From: Priestia koreensis
GTDB lineage: Bacteria; Bacillota; Bacilli; Bacillales; Bacillaceae_H
Assembly (NCBI RefSeq): GCF_001274935.1
Contig: NZ_LILC01000037.1
Location: 186,001-250,000 of the forward strand
Direction: 5' to 3'
DNA length: 64,000 bases
The translations under genes and the position numbers were made by a program. Under the pieces are notes generated by a model that had not been told where the DNA came from, did not search any database, and worked only from the letters and a program-made list of their open reading frames with translations. Each line of letters opens with the position of its first letter. The stretch's first letter is position 1. Below are positions 17,677-25,049 of the stretch, in pieces.

Positions 17677-19110
17677 CTATGGGCGAACTTTATCATATAG
17701 TGATGATACGTTATAACCGCTCGCTTTATAGTAATCTAAAATTCCTAGCACAATGGCTTCAGCAGCACGTTCTCGCCAAACGCTTGATCCTAGCTTTTTG
17801 GCATCCGTCGGGTTATCGATGAACCCTAGCTCTGCTAGACTAGATGGCATTGAATTGTATTTCAACACGTAATAATTAGCCGTTTTGACTTTTCGATCAT
17901 TCAGCTGCCATTCTGTCAGTAACCGTTTTTGAATGCTTTGTGCTAGCAATTTACTTTTTGTGATGTACGGATTCGTTGCAGTCGCTGCAGCTCCGTAATA
18001 ATATGTTTCAGTACCGTTTGCTGCGCCGTTAAATTTGTTGGCGTGAATGCTAACAAACGTATCTCCGCCGTGACTTTGTGCCAGTACAGGACGATCTTGC
18101 AGAACGATGAACACATCTGTTTCACGCGTCATGTAATAAGAAATTCCCATTCTCTTCAGGATGTTACGAACTTTTAGGCCAGTATCCAGCACCACGTCTT
18201 TTTCTCGTAATCCACTACCTAAAGCACCTGGATCTGTCCCACCATGACCAGGGTCAATAACAATGGTTTGTCCCGCTAATGGATTTTTAGTCGGCGGTGG
18301 CGTTGTAGGTACTTCTGGAACGTCCACATCTGTTAGAGTCACATATTGCTTACTCACAAAACCTGTTACAGTCTTTGCTGTATTCGTAACTTGAATCCAA
18401 TTTCCAACTGTATGTGATACATTAAGTTTTGTATTTTGAGTAAAGGAACCTATTGAACCGTAGATCGTAGAAGGCCCTTTTCGAACAAGTAGAGAACTTG
18501 CTGTCACTGTTCCCTCTTGCAGATAGACCGGCTTGTAGTTAGGGCGAAGCTCATCATTAATCGCGCGCGCAACAAAAACCGCAAAGTCGGCTCGTTTAAT
18601 AAGTTCTTTGCCGCCGAAGTCTCCATTTGCCATTCCTTCTGAAATATGTCGAGACAACAATTCATTAATCGCTGCATCTGTTGTCGTTGCATGATAACCA
18701 AAGGCCTTGCTGATAAATAGGGCCATTTCTCCTCGCGTTACGTGTTGACCAGGCTTAAAGTAGCCACCGCTATATCCATTTGCAAATCCTTTTTCAAAGG
18801 CAGATTGAATATAACCTGATGCGAAGCTTGTTGAGGGAACGTCCACGAAACGAGTTTCCCTTTGCGTGCCGTTTAACCCAACAGCTCGTCCAATAATGGA
18901 AACTGCTTCTGCTCTTGTAATGTCGCTGTTTGGATGAAAAGATCCATTAGACCCTGTGATAATATTTCCCTCTGCTAAATAATAAATTTCCTTTGCAGCT
19001 CGGTAACTGCTACTCACATCGCTGAACGTTGTGGCAGCCTTTACTGGAATCGTAAAAGCGCTGATCAATAAAACCAAGATGGCCAAAACAATGGTGCTTT
19101 TGTTCTTCAA
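17677..19110 (-). CDS. SLH-anchored N-acetylmuramoyl-L-alanine amidase (Amidase_3)
   Basis: A 477-residue protein. Signal peptide (~1-26), three SLH domains (~28-190), an SH3b domain (~198-260; TASSLLVRKGPSTIYGSIG), a Pro-rich linker, and a zinc amidase_3 domain (~280-465). Zinc and catalytic residues are visible: His in IDPGHGGTDPG, Glu in GLREKD, His in FVSIHANKF, and Glu in SLAELGFIDN. It cleaves the MurNAc-L-Ala bond of peptidoglycan, like LytC/CwlB. AGGAGAGG lies before the ATG. Together with the two GH73 proteins it gives a set of SLH-bound wall hydrolases that attack different bonds. Confidence 0.94.
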   Translation of the reverse strand: MKNKSTIVLAILVLLISAFTIPVKAATTFSDVSSSYRAAKEIYYLAEGNIITGSNGSFHPNSDITRAEAVSIIGRAVGLNGTQRETRFVDVPSTSFASGYIQSAFEKGFANGYSGGYFKPGQHVTRGEMALFISKAFGYHATTTDAAINELLSRHISEGMANGDFGGKELIKRADFAVFVARAINDELRPNYKPVYLQEGTVTASSLLVRKGPSTIYGSIGSFTQNTKLNVSHTVGNWIQVTNTAKTVTGFVSKQYVTLTDVDVPEVPTTPPPTKNPLAGQTIVIDPGHGGTDPGALGSGLREKDVVLDTGLKVRNILKRMGISYYMTRETDVFIVLQDRPVLAQSHGGDTFVSIHANKFNGAANGTETYYYGAAATATNPYITKSKLLAQSIQKRLLTEWQLNDRKVKTANYYVLKYNSMPSSLAELGFIDNPTDAKKLGSSVWRERAAEAIVLGILDYYKASGYNVSSLYDKVRP

Positions 19111-19350
19111 TTCTTCCTCTCCTTTCAGAATACAACTGCCATAAACTAGTATATATTAAATAATGATACTATTAACCATATAATAGAATCATTAGTAACT
19201 TCGACTAATTATAGAAATTATTAATAATATTCGAGGTAATTAGTCCCTTTTTAGGTATAAACAGAAAAAATAGTTCTAATTACTTATAAAAATATAGTAA
19301 TTCGCACTAATTCCTATCCCCACAAAAAAATTATGTGCTCGAATGCATCA
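19111..19350. other. Intergenic, AT-rich
   Basis: Upstream of the amidase gene. Very AT-rich with repeated ACTAATT-like words; no promoter I can call with confidence. Confidence 0.35.
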
Positions 19351-19352
19351 TA

Positions 19353-19397
19353 AAAAAGGGTAGAACCGAACTATGTTGGTTCGGTTCTACCCTTTTA
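19353..19397 (-). terminator. Terminator overlapping the galU stop codon
   Basis: GGGTAGAACCGAAC (19358-19371), 7-nt loop, GTTCGGTTCTACCC (19379-19392): 14 bp perfect stem with a T run on the minus strand. Confidence 0.93.
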
Positions 19398-20270
19398 CTG
19401 ATTTTGTACCAATTCTCTTATGTATGCTAAAAGTGGTTCTCTTAATTCTTCTCGTCGAAGGGCATAATCAAGGTTAGCCTTTAAAAAGCCTATTTTATCT
19501 CCTACGTCATATCGATTTCCTTCAAAAAGATAGCCTACCATTTCCTGCTGCTCGCTTAACTGAGAGAGCGCATCTGTGAGCTGAATTTCTCCTCCAGCCC
19601 CAGGAGCCAATGATGCTAAAATGTTGAAAATATTAGGCGTTAAAATGTATCGGCCCATAATGGCGAGATTAGAAGGCGCTTCTTGAACGCTTGGTTTCTC
19701 TACTAGTGATTGAATTGGTATAACCGTTTGCCCACTTTCATACTCTCGTGGATGGAGAATTCCATACTTGCTTACGTCCCCCTCTGGTACAGCCTGTACG
19801 CCAATCACAGGGCATTCATATGTCTGGTACACATCCATTAACTGCGACAGTACGGGTACATCTGAATCGATTATATCGTCCCCAAGCAATACCGCAAATG
19901 GCTCATCTCCAACGAACGTTTTTGCACGGTAGATTGCATCTCCCAGGCCCTTAGGCTCTCTTTGGCGTATGTAATGGATATTGGCTAAGTTTGAAATACG
20001 CTGAATACCTTCTAACATGTCCCACTTTTCACGCTTACTAAGCTCCTCTTCAAGCTCATAGGATTTATCAAAATGATCTTCGATTGCTCGCTTTCCCCGT
20101 CCACTTATAATCATAATGTCTTCGATTCCAGATTTCACAGCCTCTTCCACAATATACTGAATGGTTGGCTTATCAACGATCGGAAGCATCTCTTTTGGCT
20201 GGGCTTTTGTGGCTGGTAAAAATCGGGTGCCGAGTCCTGCTGCTGGTATAATGGCTTTACGTATGTTCAC
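19395..20270 (-). CDS. galU: UTP-glucose-1-phosphate uridylyltransferase
   Basis: About 291 residues, normal for GalU/GtaB. It makes UDP-glucose from glucose-1-phosphate and UTP for wall polymers and glycolipids. The nucleotidyltransferase signature AAGLGTRFLPATKAQPKEML opens the protein, followed by VDKPTIQYIVEEAV, FAVLLGDDIID (metal/nucleotide loop), GILHPREYE, VEKPSVQEAPSN and YDVGDKIGFLKANL. The start is a GTG at 20270 (VNIRKAIIP), 6-7 nt after GGGGGGAG; the in-frame ATG at 20288 sits in the ribosome binding site itself. It neighbours the surface polymer cluster. Confidence 0.95.
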   Translation of the reverse strand: MNIRKAIIPAAGLGTRFLPATKAQPKEMLPIVDKPTIQYIVEEAVKSGIEDIMIISGRGKRAIEDHFDKSYELEEELSKREKWDMLEGIQRISNLANIHYIRQREPKGLGDAIYRAKTFVGDEPFAVLLGDDIIDSDVPVLSQLMDVYQTYECPVIGVQAVPEGDVSKYGILHPREYESGQTVIPIQSLVEKPSVQEAPSNLAIMGRYILTPNIFNILASLAPGAGGEIQLTDALSQLSEQQEMVGYLFEGNRYDVGDKIGFLKANLDYALRREELREPLLAYIRELVQNQ

Positions 20271-20288
20271 TATGCTCTCCCCCCTCAT

Positions 20289-20582
20289 TTCTATTATAGA
20301 AAAATTATATGCTATTCATCGACTTTTAATAGGCACTTTTTACACTTTGATAAGACATACACTCTAAAGTTCACCTTTTGCCTCATGCCTTGTTAACATC
20401 TTCTTAATTCAGACGATATGTATAAAAAGCTAGGACTACCACTACTATATGACAGCATGTGGAAACTGCAATAAATCTACAAAATAAGACAAAATAACTA
20501 AAAAAATCACACGAAGCGTGTTCAAAAAGATCATATATAGATCTTTAGAATGCATAATTGAACATATAATTCCAATAAACTA
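20289..20582. other. Intergenic between galU and the LysM endopeptidase
   Basis: About 290 bases without a gene. Contains TATAAT-like words upstream of galU (near 20294 and 20306 on the minus strand), but no -35 good enough to call. Confidence 0.35.
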
Positions 20583-20612
20583 TTTACTTTCAGTATTTAA
20601 TTGTCATATTAT
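20583..20612 (+). promoter_or_regulatory. Possible promoter of the LysM-NlpC/P60 gene
   Basis: TTTACT at 20583-20588, 18-nt spacer, TATTAT at 20607-20612, about 90 nt before the start codon. Confidence 0.45.
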
Positions 20613-20704
20613 AGTAAAGTAATAAGAAAAAAGTAGAATAACCAAATAGTATACTATTGTCACACTTACATATATTTGAAAATTCTGAATTCAGGAGGAT
20701 GAAT

Positions 20705-21760
20705 ATGAAAAAGAAAGTCTTATCAATGACTGCCTTTGCAGCAATCGGAAGCGCATTTCTATTTCACTCGCACGCTTCAGCAGATGAAATTAAGGTACAA
20801 TCCGGTGATTCTCTATGGGGATTATCAAAAAAGTACAATTTAACGACCACTGAATTAAAATCACTCAATAAGCTAACCTCTGACACAATTCGTATTGGAC
20901 AAACCCTATACATTCCAGGTAAAAGCGCGCCTGTGTCTTCACCGGCCAAACCTACGTCAAACAAGCCATCCGCCTCAGCTATTGTCTCTACTTATAAAGT
21001 AGAGAGCGGAGATAGTCTTTGGAAAATTTCCACTAAATTCAAGCTGTCTATAATAGACTTGAAAAAGCTAAATAATTTGGATAGTGATCAAATTTATGCT
21101 GGACAAACGTTAAAAATTTCTGGGACAAGCAGTACACCTACAGCACCTGTTGAAACAAAGCCGCAGCCAGCACCTGCTCCTAGCACGCCAAGTACAGGTA
21201 GCCAAACTAATACATATACTGTAAAAGGTGGAGATAGCTTATCGAAAATCTCACGCTTATTTAATGTATCAGTCGCAAATCTAAAAGCATGGAACAACTT
21301 AACATCAGATGCTATTTTCGTTAACCAAGTGCTAACTCTTCATAAAGCAAGCAGCGCTAGTGATTCACCGTCTGCTCCTCCAAGCGATAACGGCATTGAC
21401 GTTGCGAAGATGATTAGTGATGCCAAAACGTTAATGGGAATTCCGTATAAATGGGGCGGTAACACTACGTCTGGATTTGACTGCAGTGGAATGATCAATT
21501 ACGTATTAAATAAGCAAATTTCTGTTAAGCGTCTTACAACGGCAGATTACTGGAGAATGTCTACTTCTGTTAGCGATCCACAGCCTGGAGACATTGTTTT
21601 CTTTACGACCTATAAAGCTGGTCCGTCACATCTTGGAATTTACCTTGGTAACCGTCAATTCCTTCATGCTGGATCTTCTACAGGCGTCACGATTTCAAGC
21701 CTTGATAACAGCTACTGGGCACCTCGTTACTTAGGGGCGAAGCATTTTAACAATAACTAA
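20705..21760 (+). CDS. Secreted D,L-endopeptidase with three LysM domains and NlpC/P60
   Basis: About 351 residues. Signal peptide (~1-26, ending SHASA), three LysM domains (~27-71, ~98-142, ~170-214), each starting with a SGDSLW or GGDSLS motif and separated by Pro/Ser/Thr linkers, and a C-terminal NlpC/P60 domain (~240-351) with the catalytic Cys in SGFDCSGMINY and His in GPSHLGIYLG. LytE/LytF/CwlS-type enzymes cut the D-Glu-mDAP bond. I chose the ATG at 20705 because AGGAGG is 6 nt before it; the frame is open further upstream. It anchors by LysM rather than SLH. Confidence 0.94.
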   Translation: MKKKVLSMTAFAAIGSAFLFHSHASADEIKVQSGDSLWGLSKKYNLTTTELKSLNKLTSDTIRIGQTLYIPGKSAPVSSPAKPTSNKPSASAIVSTYKVESGDSLWKISTKFKLSIIDLKKLNNLDSDQIYAGQTLKISGTSSTPTAPVETKPQPAPAPSTPSTGSQTNTYTVKGGDSLSKISRLFNVSVANLKAWNNLTSDAIFVNQVLTLHKASSASDSPSAPPSDNGIDVAKMISDAKTLMGIPYKWGGNTTSGFDCSGMINYVLNKQISVKRLTTADYWRMSTSVSDPQPGDIVFFTTYKAGPSHLGIYLGNRQFLHAGSSTGVTISSLDNSYWAPRYLGAKHFNNN

Positions 21761-21770
21761 TATACACAAG

Positions 21771-21804
21771 TAAAAGCACTTGGGATGGATCCTAAGTGCT
21801 TTTT
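21771..21804 (+). terminator. Terminator of the LysM endopeptidase gene
   Basis: AAAGCACTTGGG and CCTAAGTGCTTT pair around a short loop, followed by TTTTT. Confidence 0.9.
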
Positions 21805-21861
21805 ATGTGAAGTAAAAAACGATCATTTTAAATAGGTGGTTATGTAATTTTTGACTTTTAT

Positions 21862-21893
21862 TGCAAAAAAAAAGAGCCGGCAGATGCCGGCTT
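21862..21893 (-). terminator. Minus-strand terminator downstream of ssbB
   Basis: GCCGGCA-ga-TGCCGGC with TCTTTTTTTTTTG after it on the minus strand. It probably ends the ssbB transcript. Confidence 0.85.
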
Positions 21894-21967
21894 AGGATTG
21901 AAGGTATAAAAAATGAATGAGAGGGTAAACCTATTTTCTTTCTTGGGGATGTGGACGAGGGTGCTGC

Positions 21968-22000
21968 ACCGTTCATGCATTTGCTGCATGAACGGTTTTT
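21968..22000 (+). terminator. Strong hairpin with plus-strand T run
   Basis: ACCGTTCATGCA (21968-21979), TTTGC, TGCATGAACGGT (21985-21996), then TTTT. No plus-strand gene ends here, so its role is unclear. A second hairpin, AGAGGA/TCCTCT (22001-22021), is adjacent. Confidence 0.6.
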
Positions 22001-22052
22001 AGAGGAGCGTAAATTTCCTCTGTTTAGTAGAAAGTTAGTAGCTAGGGTTTCC

Positions 22053-22065
22053 ATCACCTCCTTTC
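22053..22065 (-). promoter_or_regulatory. Extended Shine-Dalgarno-like sequence without a convincing gene
   Basis: On the minus strand GAAAGGAGGTGAT is a full-length complement of the 16S rRNA 3' tail. The only ATG (22054) is just 2 nt from GGAGG, and the frame after it runs through two hairpins and a terminator, so I do not call a protein here. Confidence 0.4.
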
Positions 22066-22078
22066 ATTCCTGCAAATT

Positions 22079-22435
22079 TTATAAAAAAGCTTGTTCCTGA
22101 GATGACGATGTTTCCTGAGCTTTCCCGCTCAGAAACTTTACACTTTCCGCAACAATTTCCGTTGTGTATACACGCTGTTGCTGGTTTTCATAGCTTCTTG
22201 TTTGTACTCGTCCTACTACCCCGATTACCGATCCCTTCCGGCAATAAATCACCGTGTTTTCTGCATTTTTTCGCCATAAGGTAAGGGTGACAAAATCTGT
22301 ATGAAAATCGCCTGCTTGATTACGAAAATTACGATTAACTGCCAAGGTGATTTGGGAATATGCTGTACCATCTGATGTATTTTTTAGCTGAGGATCCTTT
22401 GTGAGTCTTCCAACGAGGGTCGTTTGATTAATCAT
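22079..22435 (-). CDS. ssbB: Single-stranded DNA-binding protein, competence-type SsbB
   Basis: About 118 residues, the short SsbB length rather than the ~170-residue SsbA. The OB-fold is shown by MINQTTLVGRLTKDPQLK, AYSQITLAVNRNFRN, DFVTLTLWRKNAENTV and GSVIGVVGRVQTRSYENQQ. The C-terminus (KAQETSSSQEQAFL) lacks the acidic DDDIPF tip of SsbA. In B. subtilis SsbB protects incoming DNA in competence. The start at 22435 is 9 nt after AAAGGA; the ATG at 22444 directly touches that site. It is divergent from ywpF, as in subtilis. Confidence 0.92.
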   Translation of the reverse strand: MINQTTLVGRLTKDPQLKNTSDGTAYSQITLAVNRNFRNQAGDFHTDFVTLTLWRKNAENTVIYCRKGSVIGVVGRVQTRSYENQQQRVYTTEIVAESVKFLSGKAQETSSSQEQAFL

Positions 22436-22500
22436 TGAGACCATTCCTTTCGCAACATGGATAATAGGTTAAATAATATTAATCTTTCGACATCTTATGC

Positions 22501-22506
22501 TATAAT
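22501..22506 (+). promoter_or_regulatory. Extended -10 element for ywpF
   Basis: TATGC-TATAAT (TGC just before the hexamer). The -35 (about 22478) is poor, as expected for an extended -10 promoter. Confidence 0.6.
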
Positions 22507-22552
22507 GAAATAAAATTTGATTATGATCTTACGGTGTGAGGAGGAACAAAAA

Positions 22553-22987
22553 ATGAAGACATTTAAATTAGTAGCGCTAACTGTCGTAGTAGGAGAAGAA
22601 AATGAAAACCGCCATCCTATCGAGCTTTTAGATGGATTAATTATTAATCAAGAGGATGGAGAAAATCACTGGACAATTGAGGCGTTAGTTGAGAGTAAAT
22701 ACGTGGAGCTTTTTCAGGAATTAGATCAAGAAAAACAACCATTTACCATTCAGGCTACGATTACAAAGTCTAGTAATGATCCTGCTACATTTAAAGTGAG
22801 CGTTGCTAAAATCACTGTATTTGAACATACTGTGAGCATTTTGTTGGATGGGATCTTGCTTGCACGTAAGCTAAGCATTGCTGAAACGATTCTAGAAGAC
22901 TTAATCAGTCGAGGGTTAGAGGGAGAGCAATTGCTTGAGCATTTTAAAGAGAGAATTCATTACAAAACCATTCCACATTCAAAATAG
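22553..22987 (+). CDS. ywpF: YwpF-like protein of unknown function
   Basis: About 144 residues. From memory it matches the YwpF family by its N-terminus (MKTFKLVALTVV, LLDGLIINQEDGENHWTIEALV) and by position next to ssbB, where B. subtilis has ywpF. The protein is soluble and acidic, with mixed alpha/beta content and no signal peptide or membrane segment. The start at 22553 has AGGAGG 8 nt upstream; the frame is open earlier but lacks a binding site. Biochemical function is not known. Confidence 0.72.
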   Translation: MKTFKLVALTVVVGEENENRHPIELLDGLIINQEDGENHWTIEALVESKYVELFQELDQEKQPFTIQATITKSSNDPATFKVSVAKITVFEHTVSILLDGILLARKLSIAETILEDLISRGLEGEQLLEHFKERIHYKTIPHSK

Positions 22988-22993
22988 CAGAGA

Positions 22994-23164
22994 TTAGCGA
23001 TTACAAACAGGTGTCCTTTTTTTGGAATCATGACGTCGTTGGTCTTTTCCTAAAGGCTGAAATACGTATACCTCGCGCTGTTTACCTAACAAAAAATGAT
23101 CGGTGTGGGATCTTTCCAACTGATTATAACTACGCTGTCTTCTGCTTAAATAATATTTCGTCAA
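22994..23164 (-). CDS. Small basic protein, 56 residues, unknown
   Basis: A short frame supported by its control signals: AAAGGAGG sits 8 nt before a TTG start at 23164, and a sigma-A-like promoter (TTGAAA 23219-23224, 16-nt spacer, TATTAT 23197-23202) lies 30-60 nt upstream. The peptide is rich in Arg, Lys, Gln and Tyr (TKYYLSRRQRSYNQLERSHT) and ends KKRTPVCNR. I recognise no family. The stop is 7 bp from the end of the convergent ywpF. A noncoding transcript is the main alternative. Confidence 0.5.
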   Translation of the reverse strand: MTKYYLSRRQRSYNQLERSHTDHFLLGKQREVYVFQPLGKDQRRHDSKKRTPVCNR

Positions 23165-23196
23165 TATGCAATCCTCCTTTTTATTATCTAATTGTA

Positions 23197-23224
23197 ATAA
23201 TAATGCATTTTCCATAAATTTCAA
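23197..23224 (-). promoter_or_regulatory. Promoter of the small basic protein
   Basis: TTGAAA, 16-nt spacer, TATTAT on the minus strand. Confidence 0.6.
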
Positions 23225-23454
23225 TATCTCATTTTTAACCAAAATGTGACAAAATGCCCTTTTATTCATAAATCTCGACAAATGGGATTTATTATCACTA
23301 CAGCGGGTTTCTTTCTACTATTTTAGATACTTACTTGTTTATACAGCGGGGTTCCTTACTGAATCTTACGGTTTCACCTGTTTCGTAACACAGTCTCAAG
23401 AGAAGGTTATATTTATTCATCATATTGTTTTCCTTTTTTATAAGAAGTGACTTT

Positions 23455-23483
23455 TTCGCACATTTTTCGAAACGTGCTATAAT
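23455..23483 (+). promoter_or_regulatory. Promoter of the XRE regulator
   Basis: TTCGCA at 23455-23460, 17-nt spacer, TG-C-TATAAT (23478-23483). The implied transcript starts only about 30 nt before the gene. Confidence 0.7.
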
Positions 23484-23517
23484 CGATCAAATTTTTGAAA
23501 CGAAATGGATGATGTTA

Positions 23518-23943
23518 ATGAATGTAATTGCCAAAAATGTCCGACGAGGACGTAAAAGACGGGGATTGTCACAAGATGAGCTCGCATTAAAATTAAACAC
23601 CTCTCGTTCCAAAATTACCAAGTGGGAAACAGACAAACAGCTTCCTTCTATCGAAGATATTATGATGATTTGTGATTTATTTGATAGTAGCATCGACAGC
23701 TTTGTTGGTTACAAAGGCTGTAAAAGCTCCAGGAAAAGTATCTTAAAGGATGCGAATCACTTCTATGGTGCCACATCGCTTTTTGAACATGAAGTGAAAG
23801 AGTTACGAGAGCTCATGGAACAGTATCCTGCTTTTCATCAGCTGATCGAGCTGCTTATTTCTCTTCCCTCCACACAACAAGAAACCTTCATTCCATCTCT
23901 TTGCGAGTTTATTAAACATACAGCCTCTTTAAAAAGCAACTAA
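23518..23943 (+). CDS. XRE-family helix-turn-helix transcriptional regulator
   Basis: About 141 residues. The N-terminal HTH_3 domain (residues ~3-60) is clear: VIAKNVRRGRKRRGLSQDEL, LALKLNTSRSKITKWETDK, PSIEDIMMICDLFDSSID. The C-terminal 80 residues are helical and may dimerise; no known sensor domain is visible. Start at 23518: the promoter -10 at 23478 excludes the earlier in-frame ATG at 23425. The ribosome binding site (GGATG) is weak. It precedes the toxin/antisense module, but nothing shows that it controls it. Confidence 0.88.
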   Translation: MNVIAKNVRRGRKRRGLSQDELALKLNTSRSKITKWETDKQLPSIEDIMMICDLFDSSIDSFVGYKGCKSSRKSILKDANHFYGATSLFEHEVKELRELMEQYPAFHQLIELLISLPSTQQETFIPSLCEFIKHTASLKSN

Positions 23944-23947
23944 ATGC

Positions 23948-23976
23948 TTGCCCATCTTTTCACTTTTCTTTACAAT
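23948..23976 (+). promoter_or_regulatory. Promoter of the putative antisense RNA
   Basis: TTGCCC at 23948-23953, 17-nt spacer, TACAAT at 23971-23976. It starts right after the XRE stop codon. Confidence 0.7.
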
Positions 23977-24010
23977 AAAAGAAAGAAAATCAGGTGCTGC
24001 CACACCTGAT
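23977..24010 (-). terminator. Terminator of the toxin mRNA
   Basis: ATCAGGTG-TGGCAG-CACCTGAT on the minus strand, followed by TTTCTTTCTTTT. Confidence 0.8.
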
Positions 24011-24071
24011 CACAGTCGCAAATGAAAGAAACCATTGTGAAGCAGTAGCTTATGTCTAGCTACTGTTTTTT
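23983..24071 (+). ncRNA. Putative antisense antitoxin RNA (~89 nt)
   Basis: Bounded by the TTGCCC/TACAAT promoter and a terminator hairpin, CAGTAGCT (24043-24050), loop TATGTCT, AGCTACTG (24058-24065) plus six T. It lies fully opposite the 3' end and 3' UTR of the small toxin gene on the minus strand, the arrangement known for RatA/TxpA and SR4/BsrG in B. subtilis. The RNA is inferred from signals, not shown to exist. Confidence 0.62.
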
Positions 24072-24173
24072 CTTGAACATCATGATGAGCGATACGATAA
24101 ATGTCAGCATTGCGAGAACCATCATATTCGATTGCACGAGTAAATTAAGACTCTCAAACACTGAAATAGTCAT
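24060..24173 (-). CDS. Holin-like type I toxin (TxpA/BsrG-like peptide)
   Basis: A 37-residue peptide beginning MTISVFESLNLLVQ, with one hydrophobic segment (about residues 17-32, MMVLAMLTFIVSLIMMF) and a KKKQ tail. The short V-Y/F-E-S-L opening, single membrane helix and basic end are the pattern of BsrG/TxpA and other putative holin-like toxins, which damage the membrane. The ATG at 24176 is an alternative start; AAAGGGG lies immediately upstream of both. A promoter-like pair lies at 24240-24268 and a terminator at 23977-24010. The convergent RNA at 23983-24071 is the expected antitoxin. Confidence 0.68.
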   Translation of the reverse strand: MTISVFESLNLLVQSNMMVLAMLTFIVSLIMMFKKKQ

Positions 24174-24239
24174 CATCCCCTTTCGTGAAAAAGTGGAAAA
24201 TTATTCTTGCGACTGTTGATTTTATCTTATCACCTCTAT

Positions 24240-24268
24240 TTAATAAAATCTATCATTTTATCGAACAA
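24240..24268 (-). promoter_or_regulatory. Possible promoter of the toxin gene
   Basis: TTGTTC (24263-24268), 17-nt spacer, TATTAA (24240-24245) on the minus strand, giving a leader of about 60 nt. Confidence 0.5.
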
Positions 24269-24321
24269 ACGTTCCTTTTAGTTCTTTTTACCTTTTTTTG
24301 TTCGCCTTTTTTACCTCATAT

Positions 24322-24352
24322 AAAAAGGTGATTAGCAAATGTGCTAATCACC
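24322..24352 (-). terminator. Terminator of the 124-residue unknown gene
   Basis: GGTGATTAGC, loop, GCTAATCACC, then TTTTTA on the minus strand. Confidence 0.9.
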
Positions 24353-24367
24353 CTAATCTATCATCAA

Positions 24368-24745
24368 TTAATTAGATAACGTATCAATTAGATAACGTGC
24401 CTCAAGCTTAGAAGAGTAATCAATCTCTTTTCCTGTCGATTTCGTAAGCTCTTCAAGCTGTTGAATTTGTTCTTCTGTCGGCTCCTCAGCTAAGATCTTT
24501 TCAATCGTTTCATTGATCTTTACTGCTAATTCTTCGTGAAATATAGGATCTGCCTTCGTCTCAGCGTCTAAATTCTTAAACCAAGATGCGTTTTGCTCAA
24601 TATACTGTTTCCATTGCTTGATGAAGTCGTTCATATCAAACTGAGTTTCATTCCATTGAATGTTATTCATGTACTGTTCAAATGCAATATGAATAGAACG
24701 AGTAATACTAATTTTCGTTCCTTGTGGTAGATTTTTTAGCATCAA
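24368..24745 (-). CDS. Uncharacterised cytosolic protein, ~125 residues
   Basis: I do not recognise a family. The protein is soluble, acidic and mostly helical: an N-terminal segment LPQGTKISITRSIHIAFEQY, a Trp-rich middle (NIQWNETQF, QWKQYIEQNASWFKNL) and a Glu-rich C-terminal helix (KILAEEPTEEQIQQLEELTK). GGAGG lies 9 nt before a TTG at 24745 and 12 nt before the ATG at 24742, so the start is uncertain by one codon. It has its own terminator. It may be a cytoskeletal or regulatory accessory, but nothing supports a specific role. Confidence 0.8.
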   Translation of the reverse strand: MMLKNLPQGTKISITRSIHIAFEQYMNNIQWNETQFDMNDFIKQWKQYIEQNASWFKNLDAETKADPIFHEELAVKINETIEKILAEEPTEEQIQQLEELTKSTGKEIDYSSKLEARYLIDTLSN

Positions 24746-24889
24746 TGATTATAGCCTCCAAACTTTTTTTCACTTATTCCTTTTTCTTTCCTGCCAAGCA
24801 ATTCTTTGTCCGCCTTCAAAGCGCTAGCAAGCATTTGAAAAATCAGATAAGTCACACTAACCTTTATTATTCTAGCAATAAATTCATTT

Positions 24890-24934
24890 AACGACAAGAG
24901 ATGGAAGTCATGAGGACTTCCATCTCTTGTCGTT
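24890..24934. terminator. 20-bp perfect hairpin between fabZ and the unknown gene
   Basis: AACGACAAGAGATGGAAGTC (24890-24909), 5-nt loop, exact complement (24915-24934). The plus strand continues GTCATTTTT. It probably ends fabZ-side transcription although the minus-strand T run is weak. Confidence 0.7.
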
Positions 24935-25049
24935 AGTCATTTTTGTGCTATCGTTCGTACATTACTTTTATACTTATCATTACTACTAGAAAAGGCCATA
25001 AGCATTCGGTAGAGTCCTAAGCATCGATCAAAATGTAGACGAAACTATC

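Noticed and set aside
21803..22057. An 84-codon minus-strand frame after a strong SD
   Set aside because: Start is only 2 nt from GGAGG and the frame passes through two hairpins and an intrinsic terminator.
22053..22065. 16S rRNA 3' end remnant (ATCACCTCCTTTC on plus)
   Set aside because: Nothing upstream resembles 16S rRNA; the match is explained as an extended Shine-Dalgarno on the minus strand.
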